Below, one piece after another: positions 25,846 to 35,902 of a stretch of DNA of 64,000 nt. A program made the position numbers and the translations under genes. The notes under the pieces were generated by a model that made no database searches, was not told where the DNA came from, and saw nothing but the letters and a program-made list of their open reading frames with translations. Each line of letters begins with the position of its first letter. Position 1 is the stretch's first letter. Source of the DNA: Evansella clarkii (GTDB lineage Bacteria; Bacillota; Bacilli; Bacillales; Salisediminibacteriaceae); contig NZ_KV917376.1 of NCBI RefSeq assembly GCF_002019695.1, positions 1,931,380 to 1,995,379 on the forward strand, read 5' to 3'.

Positions 25846-28371
25846 ATGTTAGGCTTATTAAAAAAGGTCATTGGAGATGGAGATACGCGTCATCTTAAAA
25901 AGCTGCAAAAAAGAGCGGATCAGATTGAAGCTCTGGCTGACGATATAAAGAAGCTGAGCGATGCCGGACTGTGTCAGAAAACAGAGGAATTTAAAGAAAG
26001 ATACCGGAACGGGGAATCACTTGATGACATGCTGCCGGAAGCATTTGCAGTAGTACGAGAAGGTTCTACCCGGGCACTTGGCATGACCCATTATCCTGTA
26101 CAGCTCCTTGGAGGTATGGTTCTTCATCATGGAGATATTGCAGAAATGAAAACAGGGGAAGGTAAAACACTTGTTGCGACGTTAGCCGTTTATCTTAATG
26201 CCATAACGGAAAAAGGGGTTCACGTTGTAACAGTAAACGAATACCTCGCAAAGCGTGACGCCGAGGAAATGGGAAAACTGTATACGTTTCTCGGTTTAAC
26301 AGTTGGCCTGAATATATCAGGGATGACAAAAGACGAGAAACGGGAAGCTTATGCTTGTGACGTGACATACGGAACGAACAATGAATTTGGCTTTGACTAT
26401 CTGAGGGACAATATGGTCCAGTATAAAGACCAGATGGTGCAGCGCCCGCTTTATTTTGCCATCGTCGATGAAGTTGACTCTATTTTAATCGACGAAGCAC
26501 GCACACCTTTAATTATCTCCGGTTCTGCAGAAAGAACGACTGAATTTTACACAACGGCAAATTCTTTTGTCCGTATGTTAAAAGAAGATGTGGACTATAC
26601 GTATGACGAGAAAACGAAGAACGTCCAGCTCGCGGATGAGGGTGTAAGTAAAGCGGAACGAGTTTTCAAGATAGATAATCTGTTCGATGCGGAACATGTT
26701 CAGCTTAACCACCATATAAACCAGGCGCTTAAAGCCCACAAGGTGATGGTTAAGGATGAAGATTACGTGGTCCAGGACGGTCAGGTTGTGATCGTGGACC
26801 AGTTCACCGGAAGGCTTATGAGCGGACGCCGGTACAGCGACGGTCTTCACCAGGCGATTGAAGCAAAAGAAGGTCTGGAGATCAAGCGGGAAAGTAAGAC
26901 GCTTGCGTCAATCACATTCCAGAACTACTTCCGAATGTATGAAAAGCTGGCAGGTATGACCGGTACGGCTAAAACTGAGGAAGAAGAATTACGCAACATT
27001 TATAATATGAACGTATATTCTGTTCCGACAAACGAGCAGGTAATCCGTATCGACCAGCCTGACTTGATTTATAAAACAATGGAGTCGAAGTTCCGCGCAA
27101 TTACTGAAAGTATCGCTGAGCTTTATGAAAAAGGGCAGCCTGTACTGGTAGGTACAGTAAACGTGGATACATCTGAGCTTATTTCCGGGATGCTGAAGAA
27201 AAAACGGGTTCCTCATAATGTATTAAATGCGAAGAACCATGCCCGAGAAGCGGAGATTATTGAAAATGCCGGCCAGAAAAAGGCTGTAACGATTGCAACA
27301 AACATGGCCGGTCGTGGTACTGATATTAAACTCGGCGAAGGTGTTAAAGAGCTGGGCGGACTTTTTGTACTTGGTACAGAGCGTCACGAGAGCCGCCGTA
27401 TTGATAATCAGCTCCGTGGACGTTCCGGCCGTCAGGGTGACCCTGGTGAATCGAGATTTTATCTTTCATTAGAAGACACACTTATGCGCCGCTTTGGTTC
27501 AGATAATATGCGTAATATGATGGAGAAGCTTGGTATGGAAGAAGATCAGCCAATCGAGAGTAAGCTCGTTTCCCGTGCGGTTGAGCAAGCTCAGAAGCGG
27601 GTGGAAGGAAATAACTTCGATGCCCGTAAGCAGCTTCTGCAGTATGATGATGTTATGCGAGAGCAGCGTGATATTATTTATGAACAGCGTATGGAAGTGC
27701 TTGAGTCTGACAACCTCCGTTCTGTTGTTGAAAAAATGATTGAGTCGACTGTGGAGAGAACCATTTCTTCCTATACTCCGGCCGAGGAAGTGCCTGAGGA
27801 CTGGAACTTACAGGGTGCTGTAGATTACATTAATGCTACTGTCCTCAATGAAGAGGAAATTACCCTGAAAGATATTACAGGGCTTGAGCCTGAAGAAATG
27901 ACTGAACTCATTTTAGACAAAGTTCAGGAAGAATATAATAAGCGGGAAGAGCAGATCACTCCTGAAACAATGCGGGAATTTGAAAAAGTTATTCTCCTAC
28001 GCACAGTGGATCAGAAGTGGATGGATCATATCGACCAGATGGAACAGCTGCGCCAGGGTATTCACCTTCGTGCATATGGACAGAACGATCCGCTTCGTGA
28101 GTATAAATTTGAAGGCTTCGAGATGTTTGAGGCAATGATCGCCGCGATTGAAGAGGAAGTTTCCCGTTATATCATGAAGGCGACGGTACAGTCAGACCAG
28201 AATCTGGAGCGAAAACAAGTGGCTGAAGGAAAAGCGGTCCACAAGAGCGTAAATGAAGCGAATGAAGAGAAAAAGAAGAAAACTCCAGTCCGCAATGATA
28301 ACGTGGTAGGCCGAAATGACCCTTGCCCATGCGGATCAGGAAAGAAATACAAGCAGTGCCACGGCCGCTAA
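25846..28371 (+). CDS. secA: Preprotein translocase ATPase SecA
   Basis: SecA is the motor that pushes preproteins through SecYEG. The 841-residue protein starts with the usual [11 protein letters not shown]. It has Walker A in [12 protein letters not shown] (about 98-109), [14 protein letters not shown] (Walker B region, about 208-221), the helicase block [31 protein letters not shown], and the C-terminal zinc-binding [15 protein letters not shown]. The ATG at 25846 has AGGGAG 9 bp upstream; an ATG 21 bp earlier is not used by homologues. It lies between hpf and prfB as in B. subtilis. Confidence 0.97.
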   Translation: MLGLLKKVIGDGDTRHLKKLQKRADQIEALADDIKKLSDAGLCQKTEEFKERYRNGESLDDMLPEAFAVVREGSTRALGMTHYPVQLLGGMVLHHGDIAEMKTGEGKTLVATLAVYLNAITEKGVHVVTVNEYLAKRDAEEMGKLYTFLGLTVGLNISGMTKDEKREAYACDVTYGTNNEFGFDYLRDNMVQYKDQMVQRPLYFAIVDEVDSILIDEARTPLIISGSAERTTEFYTTANSFVRMLKEDVDYTYDEKTKNVQLADEGVSKAERVFKIDNLFDAEHVQLNHHINQALKAHKVMVKDEDYVVQDGQVVIVDQFTGRLMSGRRYSDGLHQAIEAKEGLEIKRESKTLASITFQNYFRMYEKLAGMTGTAKTEEEELRNIYNMNVYSVPTNEQVIRIDQPDLIYKTMESKFRAITESIAELYEKGQPVLVGTVNVDTSELISGMLKKKRVPHNVLNAKNHAREAEIIENAGQKKAVTIATNMAGRGTDIKLGEGVKELGGLFVLGTERHESRRIDNQLRGRSGRQGDPGESRFYLSLEDTLMRRFGSDNMRNMMEKLGMEEDQPIESKLVSRAVEQAQKRVEGNNFDARKQLLQYDDVMREQRDIIYEQRMEVLESDNLRSVVEKMIESTVERTISSYTPAEEVPEDWNLQGAVDYINATVLNEEEITLKDITGLEPEEMTELILDKVQEEYNKREEQITPETMREFEKVILLRTVDQKWMDHIDQMEQLRQGIHLRAYGQNDPLREYKFEGFEMFEAMIAAIEEEVSRYIMKATVQSDQNLERKQVAEGKAVHKSVNEANEEKKKKTPVRNDNVVGRNDPCPCGSGKKYKQCHGR

Positions 28372-28400
28372 AAAGCCGTTACGCACTCTAATATTTTTTA

Positions 28401-28435
28401 AAACTGTCGGGGGTCTGGCCCCCGACAGTTTTGTG
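28401..28435 (+). repeat. REP-like palindrome 3, probable secA terminator
   Basis: AAACTGTCGGGGG pairs perfectly with CCCCCGACAGTTT across TCTGG and is followed by TTGTG. The centre GGGGTCTGGCCCC is shared with the other REP-like sites, but the outer stem differs (CTGTC in place of TTGTGC) with compensating bases on both arms. Confidence 0.75.
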
Positions 28436-28591
28436 AAAAATTATGTAAAATATTCGCCGGAGCTAATGGAAACTTTTTAAAAACCTGCAGAGAATTGATT
28501 GAGCTGTTTTAGCTGCGTTTTCTGCCCGTTTTTAAATAGGCATCCCTGGGAAAAGGTAAACTGGCAACAAAATTATTTTGAGGTGATTTGG

Positions 28592-29693
28592 ATGGAAATA
28601 GCAGAATTAAGACAGGAACTTGCATCAATGGCAACACGACTAGAAAACTTTAGGGGGTCTCTTTGACTTAGAAGAAAAAGAGACTCGGATAGCTGAACTT
28701 GAAGATATTATGTCTGAACCTTCTTTCTGGGATAATCAGGACGAAGCACAGAAAATCATCAATGAGAACAACGTGCTTAAAAGCTCTGTTGATGCCTACA
28801 AGAAACTTAGTGAAAAACATGAGGATCTGGAAGTCTCTTATGAACTAGTAAAAGAAGAAGGGGACGAGGAGCTTGCGGCGGAACTGGAAGAAGGAGTTAA
28901 AGAACTTGCAGATGAGCTGAATAATTTCGAGCTTGAACTTCTGTTAAGCGAACCATACGATAAAAACAATGCGATGCTTGAACTGCACCCAGGTGCCGGC
29001 GGGACTGAGTCGCAGGACTGGGCTTCCATGCTTTTACGCATGTATACCCGCTGGGCAGAACAGAGAGGCTTTAAAGTGGAGACACTTAACTATCTGCCAG
29101 GTGATGAGGCAGGCGTGAAAAGCGTTACTCTTCATATAAAAGGGCATAATGCATACGGCTATCTGAAAGCAGAAAAAGGAGTCCATCGTCTCGTAAGGAT
29201 TTCTCCGTTTGATTCCTCAGGCCGGCGCCATACTTCATTTGTTTCCTGTGAAGTAATGCCCGAGCTTGACGATAATGTGGAAATTAATATTTCGCCGGAT
29301 GAAATTAAGGTGGATACGTACCGTGCAAGCGGAGCCGGCGGACAGCATATTAACACTACGGATTCCGCGGTGAGAATAACACATACACCTACGAACACTG
29401 TTGTTACCTGCCAGTCGGAGCGTTCCCAGATTAAAAACCGGGAACAGGCGATGAAAATGCTTAAGGCTAAGCTTTTCCAGCTTGAACTTGAAAAGCAGCG
29501 CCAGGAGCTGGATGAGATTCGCGGCGAACAGTCTGATATCAGCTGGGGCAGCCAGATCCGTTCCTATGTGTTCCATCCATATAATATGGTGAAGGACCAC
29601 CGCACTAACTATGAAACAGGGAATACTCAAGCTGTGATGGATGGGGACCTTGATCCATTTATCGATTCCTATCTCCGGTCGCAAATTAAATAA
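28592..29693 (+). CDS. prfB: Peptide chain release factor 2, with programmed +1 frameshift
   Basis: RF2 reads UGA and UAA stops. Translation starts at ATG 28592 (AGGTG upstream) and reads 24 codons to CTT at 28661-28663. The next codon is an in-frame TGA (28664-28666), and the reading frame shifts by one base to GAC at 28665. This gives a 366-residue protein of normal RF2 length. The slippery CTTTGAC and the internal AGGGGG (28651-28656) are the classic autoregulatory frameshift signals. The main frame has the peptidyl-hydrolase GGQ ([10 protein letters not shown], about 247-256) and the stop-codon-recognition SPFDSS (about 203-208). The split frame is functional, not a mutation. Confidence 0.97.
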
Positions 29694-29710
29694 TAATGTG
29701 GTGGAAACGA

Positions 29711-29743
29711 TGCACCTGTCTCTTAATGAGGCAGGTGTTTTTT
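29711..29743 (+). terminator. Intrinsic terminator after prfB
   Basis: CACCTGTCTC and the partly complementary GAGGCAGGTG form a stem followed by a run of six T. Confidence 0.8.
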
Positions 29744-29750
29744 GCGTTGA

Positions 29751-29886
29751 GAAAGTTGCGCATACCCAACTGTCACTATGACACGTGTCATAGTGACACC
29801 GACGTTAAACGCACCCTTCAAAACACATAACCTTGATTTACCGGGTTTCATTCAAAGTTGCCCTCGTGCAACTGTCACTATGACGC
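29751..29886. repeat. 136-bp direct repeat, copy a (upstream of ggt)
   Basis: It is nearly identical to 32078-32213, on the other side of ggt. It contains a perfect 26-bp palindrome whose half is GTCACTATGACAC, at 29774-29799, and a second half-site ACTGTCACTATGACG near its right end. Two further CTATGACGCC copies follow at 29891 and 29905. Confidence 0.9.
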
Positions 29887-30062
29887 CTGGCTATGACGCC
29901 ATAACTATGACGCCATAACTCCTGGGAAAATAGACTCCTTTTTGGCGCTGAAAATCTATATTTGCTTAAACCACTGGGAAGGACCTGATTTTTAGTGAAA
30001 ATATGGAAATTTAAAGTTGTTTTATAAATTTATCTTATATCTTTATTAGAAATACCTATCAA
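29887..30062. other. Intergenic region upstream of the ggt promoter, no gene
   Basis: AT-rich sequence between repeat copy a and the candidate ggt promoter. No reading frame is supported. Confidence 0.4.
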
Positions 30063-30091
30063 TTTACAAGTAACCCTGATGTTACTATTAA
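30063..30091 (+). promoter_or_regulatory. Candidate ggt promoter with a palindrome in its spacer
   Basis: TTTACA (30063-30068) and TATTAA (30086-30091) are 17 bp apart. The spacer holds an inverted repeat GTAAC-N6-GTTAC (30070-30085), which fills nearly the whole space between the two hexamers and could be an operator. The regulator is unknown. Confidence 0.5.
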
Positions 30092-30215
30092 AATGTGTGA
30101 AAATTCTATTAAATTATACAAGAAAGGGGGCTGTTTTTTCGCCGTACAGATAGTTATATCTGCAACTCAAAAAAAGCAGAGTGATTTTTAACTAAAATGG
30201 TCAGGAGGCGAATGT

Positions 30216-31997
30216 ATGAAACGTCAAAATTTCATTAGAATGGTATCCTTACTTACTGTTTTTGCTTTATTGTTTTCGGCAAGTCCGTTTTACATGAATG
30301 CAAGTGCGAAAAATTATGAGATGGAATTTAACGCAGCGGCAACCGGCACAGATGGGATGGTTTCCACCTCTCATCCGATTGCTTCGCAAGTAGGGGCGGA
30401 TATACTTAATAAGGGCGGTAATGCAGTGGATGCCGCTGTTGCAATTCAATATGCACTAAATGTCGTAGAGCCGATGATGTCAGGAATCGGGGGCGGCGGT
30501 TTTATGATGGTATATGATGCCGACGAAGATGACATAACAATAGTAAACAGCCGTGAAAGAGCGCCTTCGGGGGCTACACCGGATATGTTCCTTGACGATA
30601 ATGGTAATGCTATACCATTTCAGCAACGTGTGAGGCACGGAAACTCTGTCGGGGTGCCAGGAACGTTAAAAGGACTGGAAGAAGCACTTGACCGCTGGGG
30701 TTCCAGACCTCGCCAGCAATTGATAACACCTGCTGTACAGCTCGCGCAAAAAGGATTTGAAATTGACGCACAGCTTGCAGAGGCAATCCGGAACAATGCA
30801 GATAAGCTGTCGGCCACACCGGCAGCAGAAGTGTTTTTGCCTGGAGGAGAACCGTTAACTGAAGGAGACCTTCTAGTACAGGAAGACTTAGCCCGTACCC
30901 TGAAGACAATCCGCACCCAAGGAGCAGATGCTTTTTATCATGGAGAAATAGCAGAGGCGATCGCTGGTGTTGTGCAGGATTTCGGAGGAAGTATGACAGC
31001 TGAAGACCTTGCAAACTATCAACTGACGATTGATGAGCCTGTTTACGGTGAGTACAAAGACTATACGATCGCAAGTATGCCGCCGCCAAGCTCAGGAGGA
31101 ACGTTCCTGATTCAAATGCTGAAAATTCTCGAGGATTTTGACATTGGGCAGTATGACGTACGTTCCTGGGAAAAATATCATCTTCTTTCTGAAACAATGA
31201 GGCTGGCATACGCAGACAGAGCTGCTTATGCAGGGGACCCGGAATTCATTGATGTGCCGGTAGATGGCTTGCTGCATCCGGACTATATTGAAGAAAGACG
31301 CTCCCTCATTTCCCTGGAATCTGTAATGGAAGATATTGAGCCAGGTGACCCTTGGGCTTATCAGGAAGGGACGGCGAATTATGAAGCTGAAGCTTCCGCA
31401 CATGATTCGGAGAGCAGTCCAGGAGAAACGACACACTTTACGGTAGCTGACCGCTGGGGAAATGTCGTTTCCTATACAAGTACAATTGAACAGATTTTCG
31501 GATCTGGAATAATGGTTCCAGGATACGGAATTATGCTGAATAACGAATTAACCGACTTCGATGCAGTCCCAGGCGGAGCAAACGAAGTACAGCCTAATAA
31601 GCGCCCGTTGAGCAGTATGACACCAACGATGGTGCTGGAGGATGGGCGGCCTGTGCTTACGCTTGGTTCTCCAGGCGGACCGCGGATTATTACGGCAGTG
31701 CTGCAAGTGTTCCTTAACATAGCGGAATATGATATGGATCTGCAGGATGCAGTTGCTGAGCCAAGGATATACAATACTCATACAACGCAGACCTGGTGGG
31801 AAACAGGAGTACCTGACGACGTGAGGGTTTACATGACCCAAATGGGGCATGATTTCCAGACAAACCCTAACTCTGTTGGAAACGTGCAGAGTATCTTAAT
31901 TGAAAACGGTGAATTTTACGGAGTAGCTGATGAAAGGAGAGACGGGTCTGCGATAGGGGTAAACCGTCCTGGAAACAGACACGGCCAGCGTAATTAA
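30216..31997 (+). CDS. ggt: Gamma-glutamyltransferase (secreted glutathione/polyglutamate hydrolase)
   Basis: Ggt cleaves gamma-glutamyl bonds outside the cell and releases glutamate. The 593-residue precursor has a signal peptide (residues 1-31; KRQNFIRM then a hydrophobic stretch ending ASA), the conserved GGNAVDAAVA and MSGIGGGGF blocks in the large subunit, and the autoprocessing/catalytic threonine Thr405 in GETTHFTV. The small-subunit blocks RPLSSMTPTMV and GSPGGPRI follow. RBS AGGAGG precedes the ATG. It is an insert relative to the B. subtilis prfB-yvjA order and is bracketed by a 136-bp direct repeat. It may feed glutamate or 5-oxoproline metabolism together with PxpABC. Confidence 0.93.
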   Translation: MKRQNFIRMVSLLTVFALLFSASPFYMNASAKNYEMEFNAAATGTDGMVSTSHPIASQVGADILNKGGNAVDAAVAIQYALNVVEPMMSGIGGGGFMMVYDADEDDITIVNSRERAPSGATPDMFLDDNGNAIPFQQRVRHGNSVGVPGTLKGLEEALDRWGSRPRQQLITPAVQLAQKGFEIDAQLAEAIRNNADKLSATPAAEVFLPGGEPLTEGDLLVQEDLARTLKTIRTQGADAFYHGEIAEAIAGVVQDFGGSMTAEDLANYQLTIDEPVYGEYKDYTIASMPPPSSGGTFLIQMLKILEDFDIGQYDVRSWEKYHLLSETMRLAYADRAAYAGDPEFIDVPVDGLLHPDYIEERRSLISLESVMEDIEPGDPWAYQEGTANYEAEASAHDSESSPGETTHFTVADRWGNVVSYTSTIEQIFGSGIMVPGYGIMLNNELTDFDAVPGGANEVQPNKRPLSSMTPTMVLEDGRPVLTLGSPGGPRIITAVLQVFLNIAEYDMDLQDAVAEPRIYNTHTTQTWWETGVPDDVRVYMTQMGHDFQTNPNSVGNVQSILIENGEFYGVADERRDGSAIGVNRPGNRHGQRN

Positions 31998-32019
31998 TGA
32001 AATAATTAAGTATGCAGAG

Positions 32020-32060
32020 AACAGAGCCGCCGGCTTTTTAAAGGGGGCTCTGTTGTTTTT
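32020..32060 (+). terminator. Intrinsic terminator after ggt
   Basis: AACAGAGCC pairs with GGCTCTGTT across a loop, followed by a T-rich stretch. Confidence 0.75.
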
Positions 32061-32077
32061 GTTTGATACCATGGAAG

Positions 32078-32213
32078 GAAAGTTGCGCTAACCCAACTGT
32101 CACTATGACACGTGTCATAGTGACACCGAGGTTAAACGCACCCTCCAAAACACAAAACCTTGATTTACCGGGCTTCATCCAAAGTTGCCCTCACGCAACT
32201 GTCACTATGACGC
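32078..32213. repeat. 136-bp direct repeat, copy b (downstream of ggt)
   Basis: The same sequence as 29751-29886 with a few substitutions and the same length, including the GTCACTATGACAC palindrome. The two copies are in the same orientation 2.3 kb apart. Confidence 0.9.
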
Positions 32214-32249
32214 AATATTTTACCCTGCTACAGCGTTACTGCGCCCCTG

Positions 32250-32278
32250 TTTACACGTTTTTATGCCGGTGTTATACT
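32250..32278 (+). promoter_or_regulatory. Probable sigma-A promoter of yvjA
   Basis: TTTACA (32250-32255), a 17-bp spacer and TATACT (32273-32278). The yvjA start is 166 bp downstream. Confidence 0.6.
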
Positions 32279-32443
32279 ACTTTAGGCTAATGGGGGATTA
32301 ATCGGACTTTTCCTGGTGAGGCAGTCCAGGTAAAAGGCTGCTTCTTTGGGAGCAGGTAACCGGTAAGTTGCCTATTTGCCCTGAATTTTTTCTATTATTA
32401 TAAAACTAATATACCGGGCAAGATATTTAGAGGTGAATCGATT

Positions 32444-33340
32444 ATGATAAAAAAAGCGAAGAGGCGCGGCAATGCTGATCCGCTGAATCCCGTTCAGCGT
32501 GTGATATGGGATTTTGCCCATGTATTGCTGGGTTCTGCTGTTGTAGCTGTTGCGTTTAATATATTTTTACTCCCTAACCAGATCGCATCCGGTGGAGTAT
32601 CAGGTATATCCACAATTTTCAACTTTACCTTCGGGTTTGAACCCGCTTATACGCAGTGGGCTTTTAACATACCTTTGTTCATTCTGGGAGTGCTCCTTCT
32701 CGGCGGCAGTCTGGCAGGCAGTCTGCTTTATGGATCAAAGACTTTAGCTGGAACGATATTTTTGCCGTTTGTTGTTTTTTTAACAAGAGATTTAGAACCG
32801 GCTACGACAGACCCTCTGCTTGCAGCAATCTTTGGAGGAATCGGCGTAGGCCTTGGTCTGGGGATTGTGTTCCGGTCCAACTCGTCCACCGGAGGTACAG
32901 ACCTGGCTGCACAGATAGTAACAAAGTATACCGGCATGTCCCTTGGAGCCAGTGTATTTATTATGGACGGCCTTATTGTGATCAGCTCGGCCTTTGTATT
33001 CGGCTTTGAGTTCGCCCTGTATGCGCTGATTGGTTTGTTCACTACCGGGAAGACAATCGACATAGTGCAGATGGGAATAGGTTATTCCAAGATGGCCATC
33101 ATTATTTCAGAATATGAAGAAGAAGTGAAGCAGGGGCTCCTTACTCAAGTTGACAGGGGAGTTACCAAGTTCGTTGGGTATGGCGGTTATACGAACCATG
33201 AGCGTCCTGTACTCATGTGTGTGGTAGGCAGAAACGAAGTCACAAAATTGAAACAAATTGTCCAAACTATTGACCCATCAGCGTTTGTGATTGTAAGCAA
33301 TGCTTCCGAGGTACTTGGTGAGGGTTTCAAAAAAAAATAA
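32444..33340 (+). CDS. yvjA: YitT family membrane protein YvjA (DUF2179)
   Basis: The 298-residue protein has five or six hydrophobic segments (residues 20-210). These include the family block LLPNQIASGGVSGIS and the conserved RSNSSTGGTDLAAQI. A cytoplasmic C-terminal domain (about 215-298) contains FVGYGGYTNHERPVLMCVV, the DUF2179 domain. Its function is unknown; the position between prfB and cccB matches B. subtilis yvjA. The ATG follows an AGAGGTGA site. No partner is evident. Confidence 0.9.
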   Translation: MIKKAKRRGNADPLNPVQRVIWDFAHVLLGSAVVAVAFNIFLLPNQIASGGVSGISTIFNFTFGFEPAYTQWAFNIPLFILGVLLLGGSLAGSLLYGSKTLAGTIFLPFVVFLTRDLEPATTDPLLAAIFGGIGVGLGLGIVFRSNSSTGGTDLAAQIVTKYTGMSLGASVFIMDGLIVISSAFVFGFEFALYALIGLFTTGKTIDIVQMGIGYSKMAIIISEYEEEVKQGLLTQVDRGVTKFVGYGGYTNHERPVLMCVVGRNEVTKLKQIVQTIDPSAFVIVSNASEVLGEGFKKK

Positions 33341-33417
33341 ATGGGTTATAATAAAATGTGGATGGTTGGATAAACCTTCCTGAGTTAATTTTTCTTTTTT
33401 TAGGAGGAGGGAATCAT

Positions 33418-33774
33418 ATGAAAAAAATGCTAGTAGCAATGTTGGGGGCAGCGCTAGTACTTGGTGCATGTGGAGGAAACGGCGACAATAACGCTGATGA
33501 GCCTGCACCGGCTGACAACAACAATAATGCTGAAGAGACAGAGAACGCTGCAGGGGATGCTACATATGATGCGGATAACGCTGAATCAGTATATGTAGGA
33601 AACTGTGCAGGATGCCACGGAGGCGACCTGACTGGAGCTTCCGGACCGGGAATTGCTGGTATGTCTAAAGACGAAGTTCTTGCGGCAATCCAGGAAGGAC
33701 CAGGTTCAATGCCTGCAGATTTAGTAACAGGTGACGATGCAGAAGATGTTGCTGCATGGGTTGCAGATCAGTAA
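33418..33774 (+). CDS. cccB: Membrane-anchored cytochrome c-551 (lipoprotein)
   Basis: CccB is a small c-type cytochrome that passes electrons to terminal oxidases on the outer face of the membrane. The 118-residue precursor has a lipoprotein signal peptide with lipobox LGAC at 16-19 (mature Cys19), then an acidic, Asn/Ala-rich linker. The haem motif CAGCH lies near residues 63-67, and a Met in GSMPADL is the likely second axial ligand. I use the ATG at 33418 because AGGAGGAGGG precedes it; the open frame begins earlier without a site. The gene order yvjA-cccB-ftsE matches B. subtilis. Confidence 0.93.
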   Translation: MKKMLVAMLGAALVLGACGGNGDNNADEPAPADNNNNAEETENAAGDATYDADNAESVYVGNCAGCHGGDLTGASGPGIAGMSKDEVLAAIQEGPGSMPADLVTGDDAEDVAAWVADQ

Positions 33775-33784
33775 AACAATTTTT

Positions 33785-33830
33785 AAAAAGCAGTGGGACC
33801 TTTTATAAAGGGTCTGCACTGCTTTTTTTA
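33785..33830 (+). terminator. Intrinsic terminator after cccB
   Basis: AAAAAGCAGTG and CACTGCTTTTTTT pair, with a second inner pairing of GACC and GGTC, and the stem is followed by a T-run. Confidence 0.8.
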
Positions 33831-34054
33831 GTTAAATCGCAGAAATGCAATATTGAGAGTACCGCATTTTAAACTAAAAAATAATGGTCGTCTTTGAATG
33901 TTTTACCAGAAGCTGACGCTGTTATAATGAATGATTTTCCATTCAGAAGCAGAAAAGAAGGCTAAATATCTATTAATTCCCTCTTCTTCATTAATTTACA
34001 CTTACTTTTTCATTTATATTACAAGGTGAAATAAAATTGTAAATAAAAATAAAC

Positions 34055-34082
34055 TTAACAGATAATTTAATAATGATATAAT
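34055..34082 (+). promoter_or_regulatory. Candidate sigma-A promoter for ftsEX
   Basis: TTAACA (34055-34060) and a perfect TATAAT (34077-34082) are separated by 16 bp. The leader to ftsE is about 215 nt. The preceding stretch 33831-34054 is AT-rich and holds no gene. Confidence 0.5.
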
Positions 34083-34306
34083 ACTTTAAGTGAACGGAGA
34101 AAATCTCTTAAATTCTGAGAAACTGTTCTTTATTTCGACAAAGCTGAGAAAAGTTTTTTCCAGGCAATAGCGCCGGCTAAATACTTTTAACTTAAAACTA
34201 ACGAGAAAAACAGCAGAGGGTTCCCTCACTGACGAACTAACAGAGAGAACCTATTATACATAAGCTCAGTAAATAGATTGACTATGAGAATTGGGGAAGT
34301 GATTTT

Positions 34307-34993
34307 GTGATAACCATGAAAGAAGTATGGAAAACGTATCCGAACGGGGTTATGGCGATTAACGGAATAGACATCCTGATAAACAAAGGGGAATTCGTCT
34401 ATGTTGTCGGTCCAAGCGGCGCCGGAAAATCTACTTTTATTAAAATGATGTACCGGGAGGAAAAACCGACAAGAGGGGACATTATCATAGATGGACAAAA
34501 CCTCGCAAAAGTAAAAGAACGGCAAATTCCTTATATCAGAAGAAATATAGGAGTAGTCTTTCAGGACTTTAAATTACTCCCGCAGCTCACTGTGTATGAA
34601 AATGTGGCGTTTGCCATGGAAGTAATCGAAGAGAGCAAGGACAAAATCCGCAAGCGTGTTATGGAAGTCCTCGATATTGTAAAGCTGAAAAACAAAGCCA
34701 GATTCCAGCCGCACGAATTATCCGGGGGGGAACAGCAGCGGGTTGCGATTGCACGGGCAATTGTAAATAATCCTGCTGTACTTATTGCGGACGAGCCTAC
34801 CGGTAACCTTGATCCTGACACTTCTTTGGAAATTATGTATCTTCTCGAAGACATAAATGAAAGAGGTACCACAGTAGTTATGGCTACCCATAATAAAGAA
34901 ATTGTAAACACGATGCGCAGGCGGGTAATCGCCATTGAGGGCGGGAGAGTAGCCCGCGATGAAGTTAGGGGGGAGTACGGCTATGAAAGGTAG
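34307..34993 (+). CDS. ftsE: Cell-division ABC ATPase FtsE
   Basis: FtsE pairs with FtsX to control peptidoglycan hydrolases from the cytoplasmic side. The 228-residue ATPase has Walker A GPSGAGKST (about 36-44), Q-loop VFQDFKLLP, signature LSGGEQQRVAIARA (about 140-153), Walker B LIADEPTGNLDP and switch MATHNKE. The GTG at 34307 follows GGGGAAG at 7 bp and gives the normal MITMKEVWK start; an ATG three codons later is possible. It overlaps ftsX by 11 bp. Confidence 0.95.
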   Translation: MITMKEVWKTYPNGVMAINGIDILINKGEFVYVVGPSGAGKSTFIKMMYREEKPTRGDIIIDGQNLAKVKERQIPYIRRNIGVVFQDFKLLPQLTVYENVAFAMEVIEESKDKIRKRVMEVLDIVKLKNKARFQPHELSGGEQQRVAIARAIVNNPAVLIADEPTGNLDPDTSLEIMYLLEDINERGTTVVMATHNKEIVNTMRRRVIAIEGGRVARDEVRGEYGYER

Positions 34994-35876
34994 AACCCTC
35001 GGCCGTCATTTAAAAGAAGGCGGTAAAAACCTTGTAAGGAACGGCTGGATGACGTTTGCATCTGTCAGTGCTGTCGCAGTAATGCTGTTTGTGGTTGGTG
35101 CTTTCGTTCTCATGATCATGAACGTAAACCACTTTGCAAGTGCACTGGAAGACGACGTGGAAGTCCGTGTTTTTATAGATTTGACTGCAGGTGAAGAAGA
35201 ACAGGAAGAACTATTGAACGAACTGGAAGAGCTTGCTGGCGTCGAGGAAATTGCTTTTGTCCCTAAAGATGAGGGCCTTGATTCATTGATTGCGAGCCTT
35301 GGTGACCAGGGAGATATTTTTGAGACGCTCAGGGACGAAAACCCATTAAATGATGTTTATGTAGTCCATGCGGAAAACCCTGAGGAAACGGAACAAATCG
35401 CGAATGAAGCAGAGGAACTGGCAAACGTAGATGGTGTGGAATACGGCCAGGATATATTCGAACAGCTGTTCACAGTGACGAACTTTGTCCGTAACGCAGG
35501 TTTTGTACTTATCCTCGGGCTGATGTTTACTGCTATGTTCCTTATTGCCAATACTATTAAACTCACTATTTTAGCGAGAAAACGAGAAATTCAGATTATG
35601 AAACTCGTAGGGGCGACAAATGGATTTATCCGCTGGCCGTTCTTCATTGAAGGACTGCTGCTGGGTGTGATAGGGTCAACCATTCCAATAGGGATATTAT
35701 CCTATGCCTATGTGCGGTTCTACGATACTTTCGGGCAACAGACAGGAATAGAGTACTTTCAGTTCCTTCCGCAAAACCCACTTATCCTCCAGATGGGCGC
35801 CTTGCTGATTGCTATCGGCGCGTTTGTGGGAGTCTGGGGAAGTATGATGAGTGTCCGTAAATTCCTGAAAGTATAA
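34983..35876 (+). CDS. ftsX: Cell-division permease FtsX
   Basis: FtsX is the membrane partner of FtsE and transmits ATPase action to cell-wall hydrolases outside. The 297-residue protein has the four-helix FtsX topology. The first segment is at about 25-45, the external domain at about 50-165 is acidic (TAGEEEQEELLNELEELAGV), and three C-terminal segments (175-290) include LARKREIQIMKLVGATN. The start is the ATG at 34983 with GGGGGGAG upstream, inside the end of ftsE; an earlier in-frame ATG at 34959 lacks such spacing. An EnvC-like hydrolase gene lies next, beyond a MITE. Confidence 0.93.
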   Translation: MKGRTLGRHLKEGGKNLVRNGWMTFASVSAVAVMLFVVGAFVLMIMNVNHFASALEDDVEVRVFIDLTAGEEEQEELLNELEELAGVEEIAFVPKDEGLDSLIASLGDQGDIFETLRDENPLNDVYVVHAENPEETEQIANEAEELANVDGVEYGQDIFEQLFTVTNFVRNAGFVLILGLMFTAMFLIANTIKLTILARKREIQIMKLVGATNGFIRWPFFIEGLLLGVIGSTIPIGILSYAYVRFYDTFGQQTGIEYFQFLPQNPLILQMGALLIAIGAFVGVWGSMMSVRKFLKV

Positions 35877-35902
35877 ACGATAATAATAGATAATCAGATT
35901 CA

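Noticed and set aside
28710-29693. prfB as a shorter gene starting at ATG 28710
   Set aside because: The upstream 24 codons with the CTTTGAC frameshift and AGGGGG are classic, and the joined product has the normal RF2 length.
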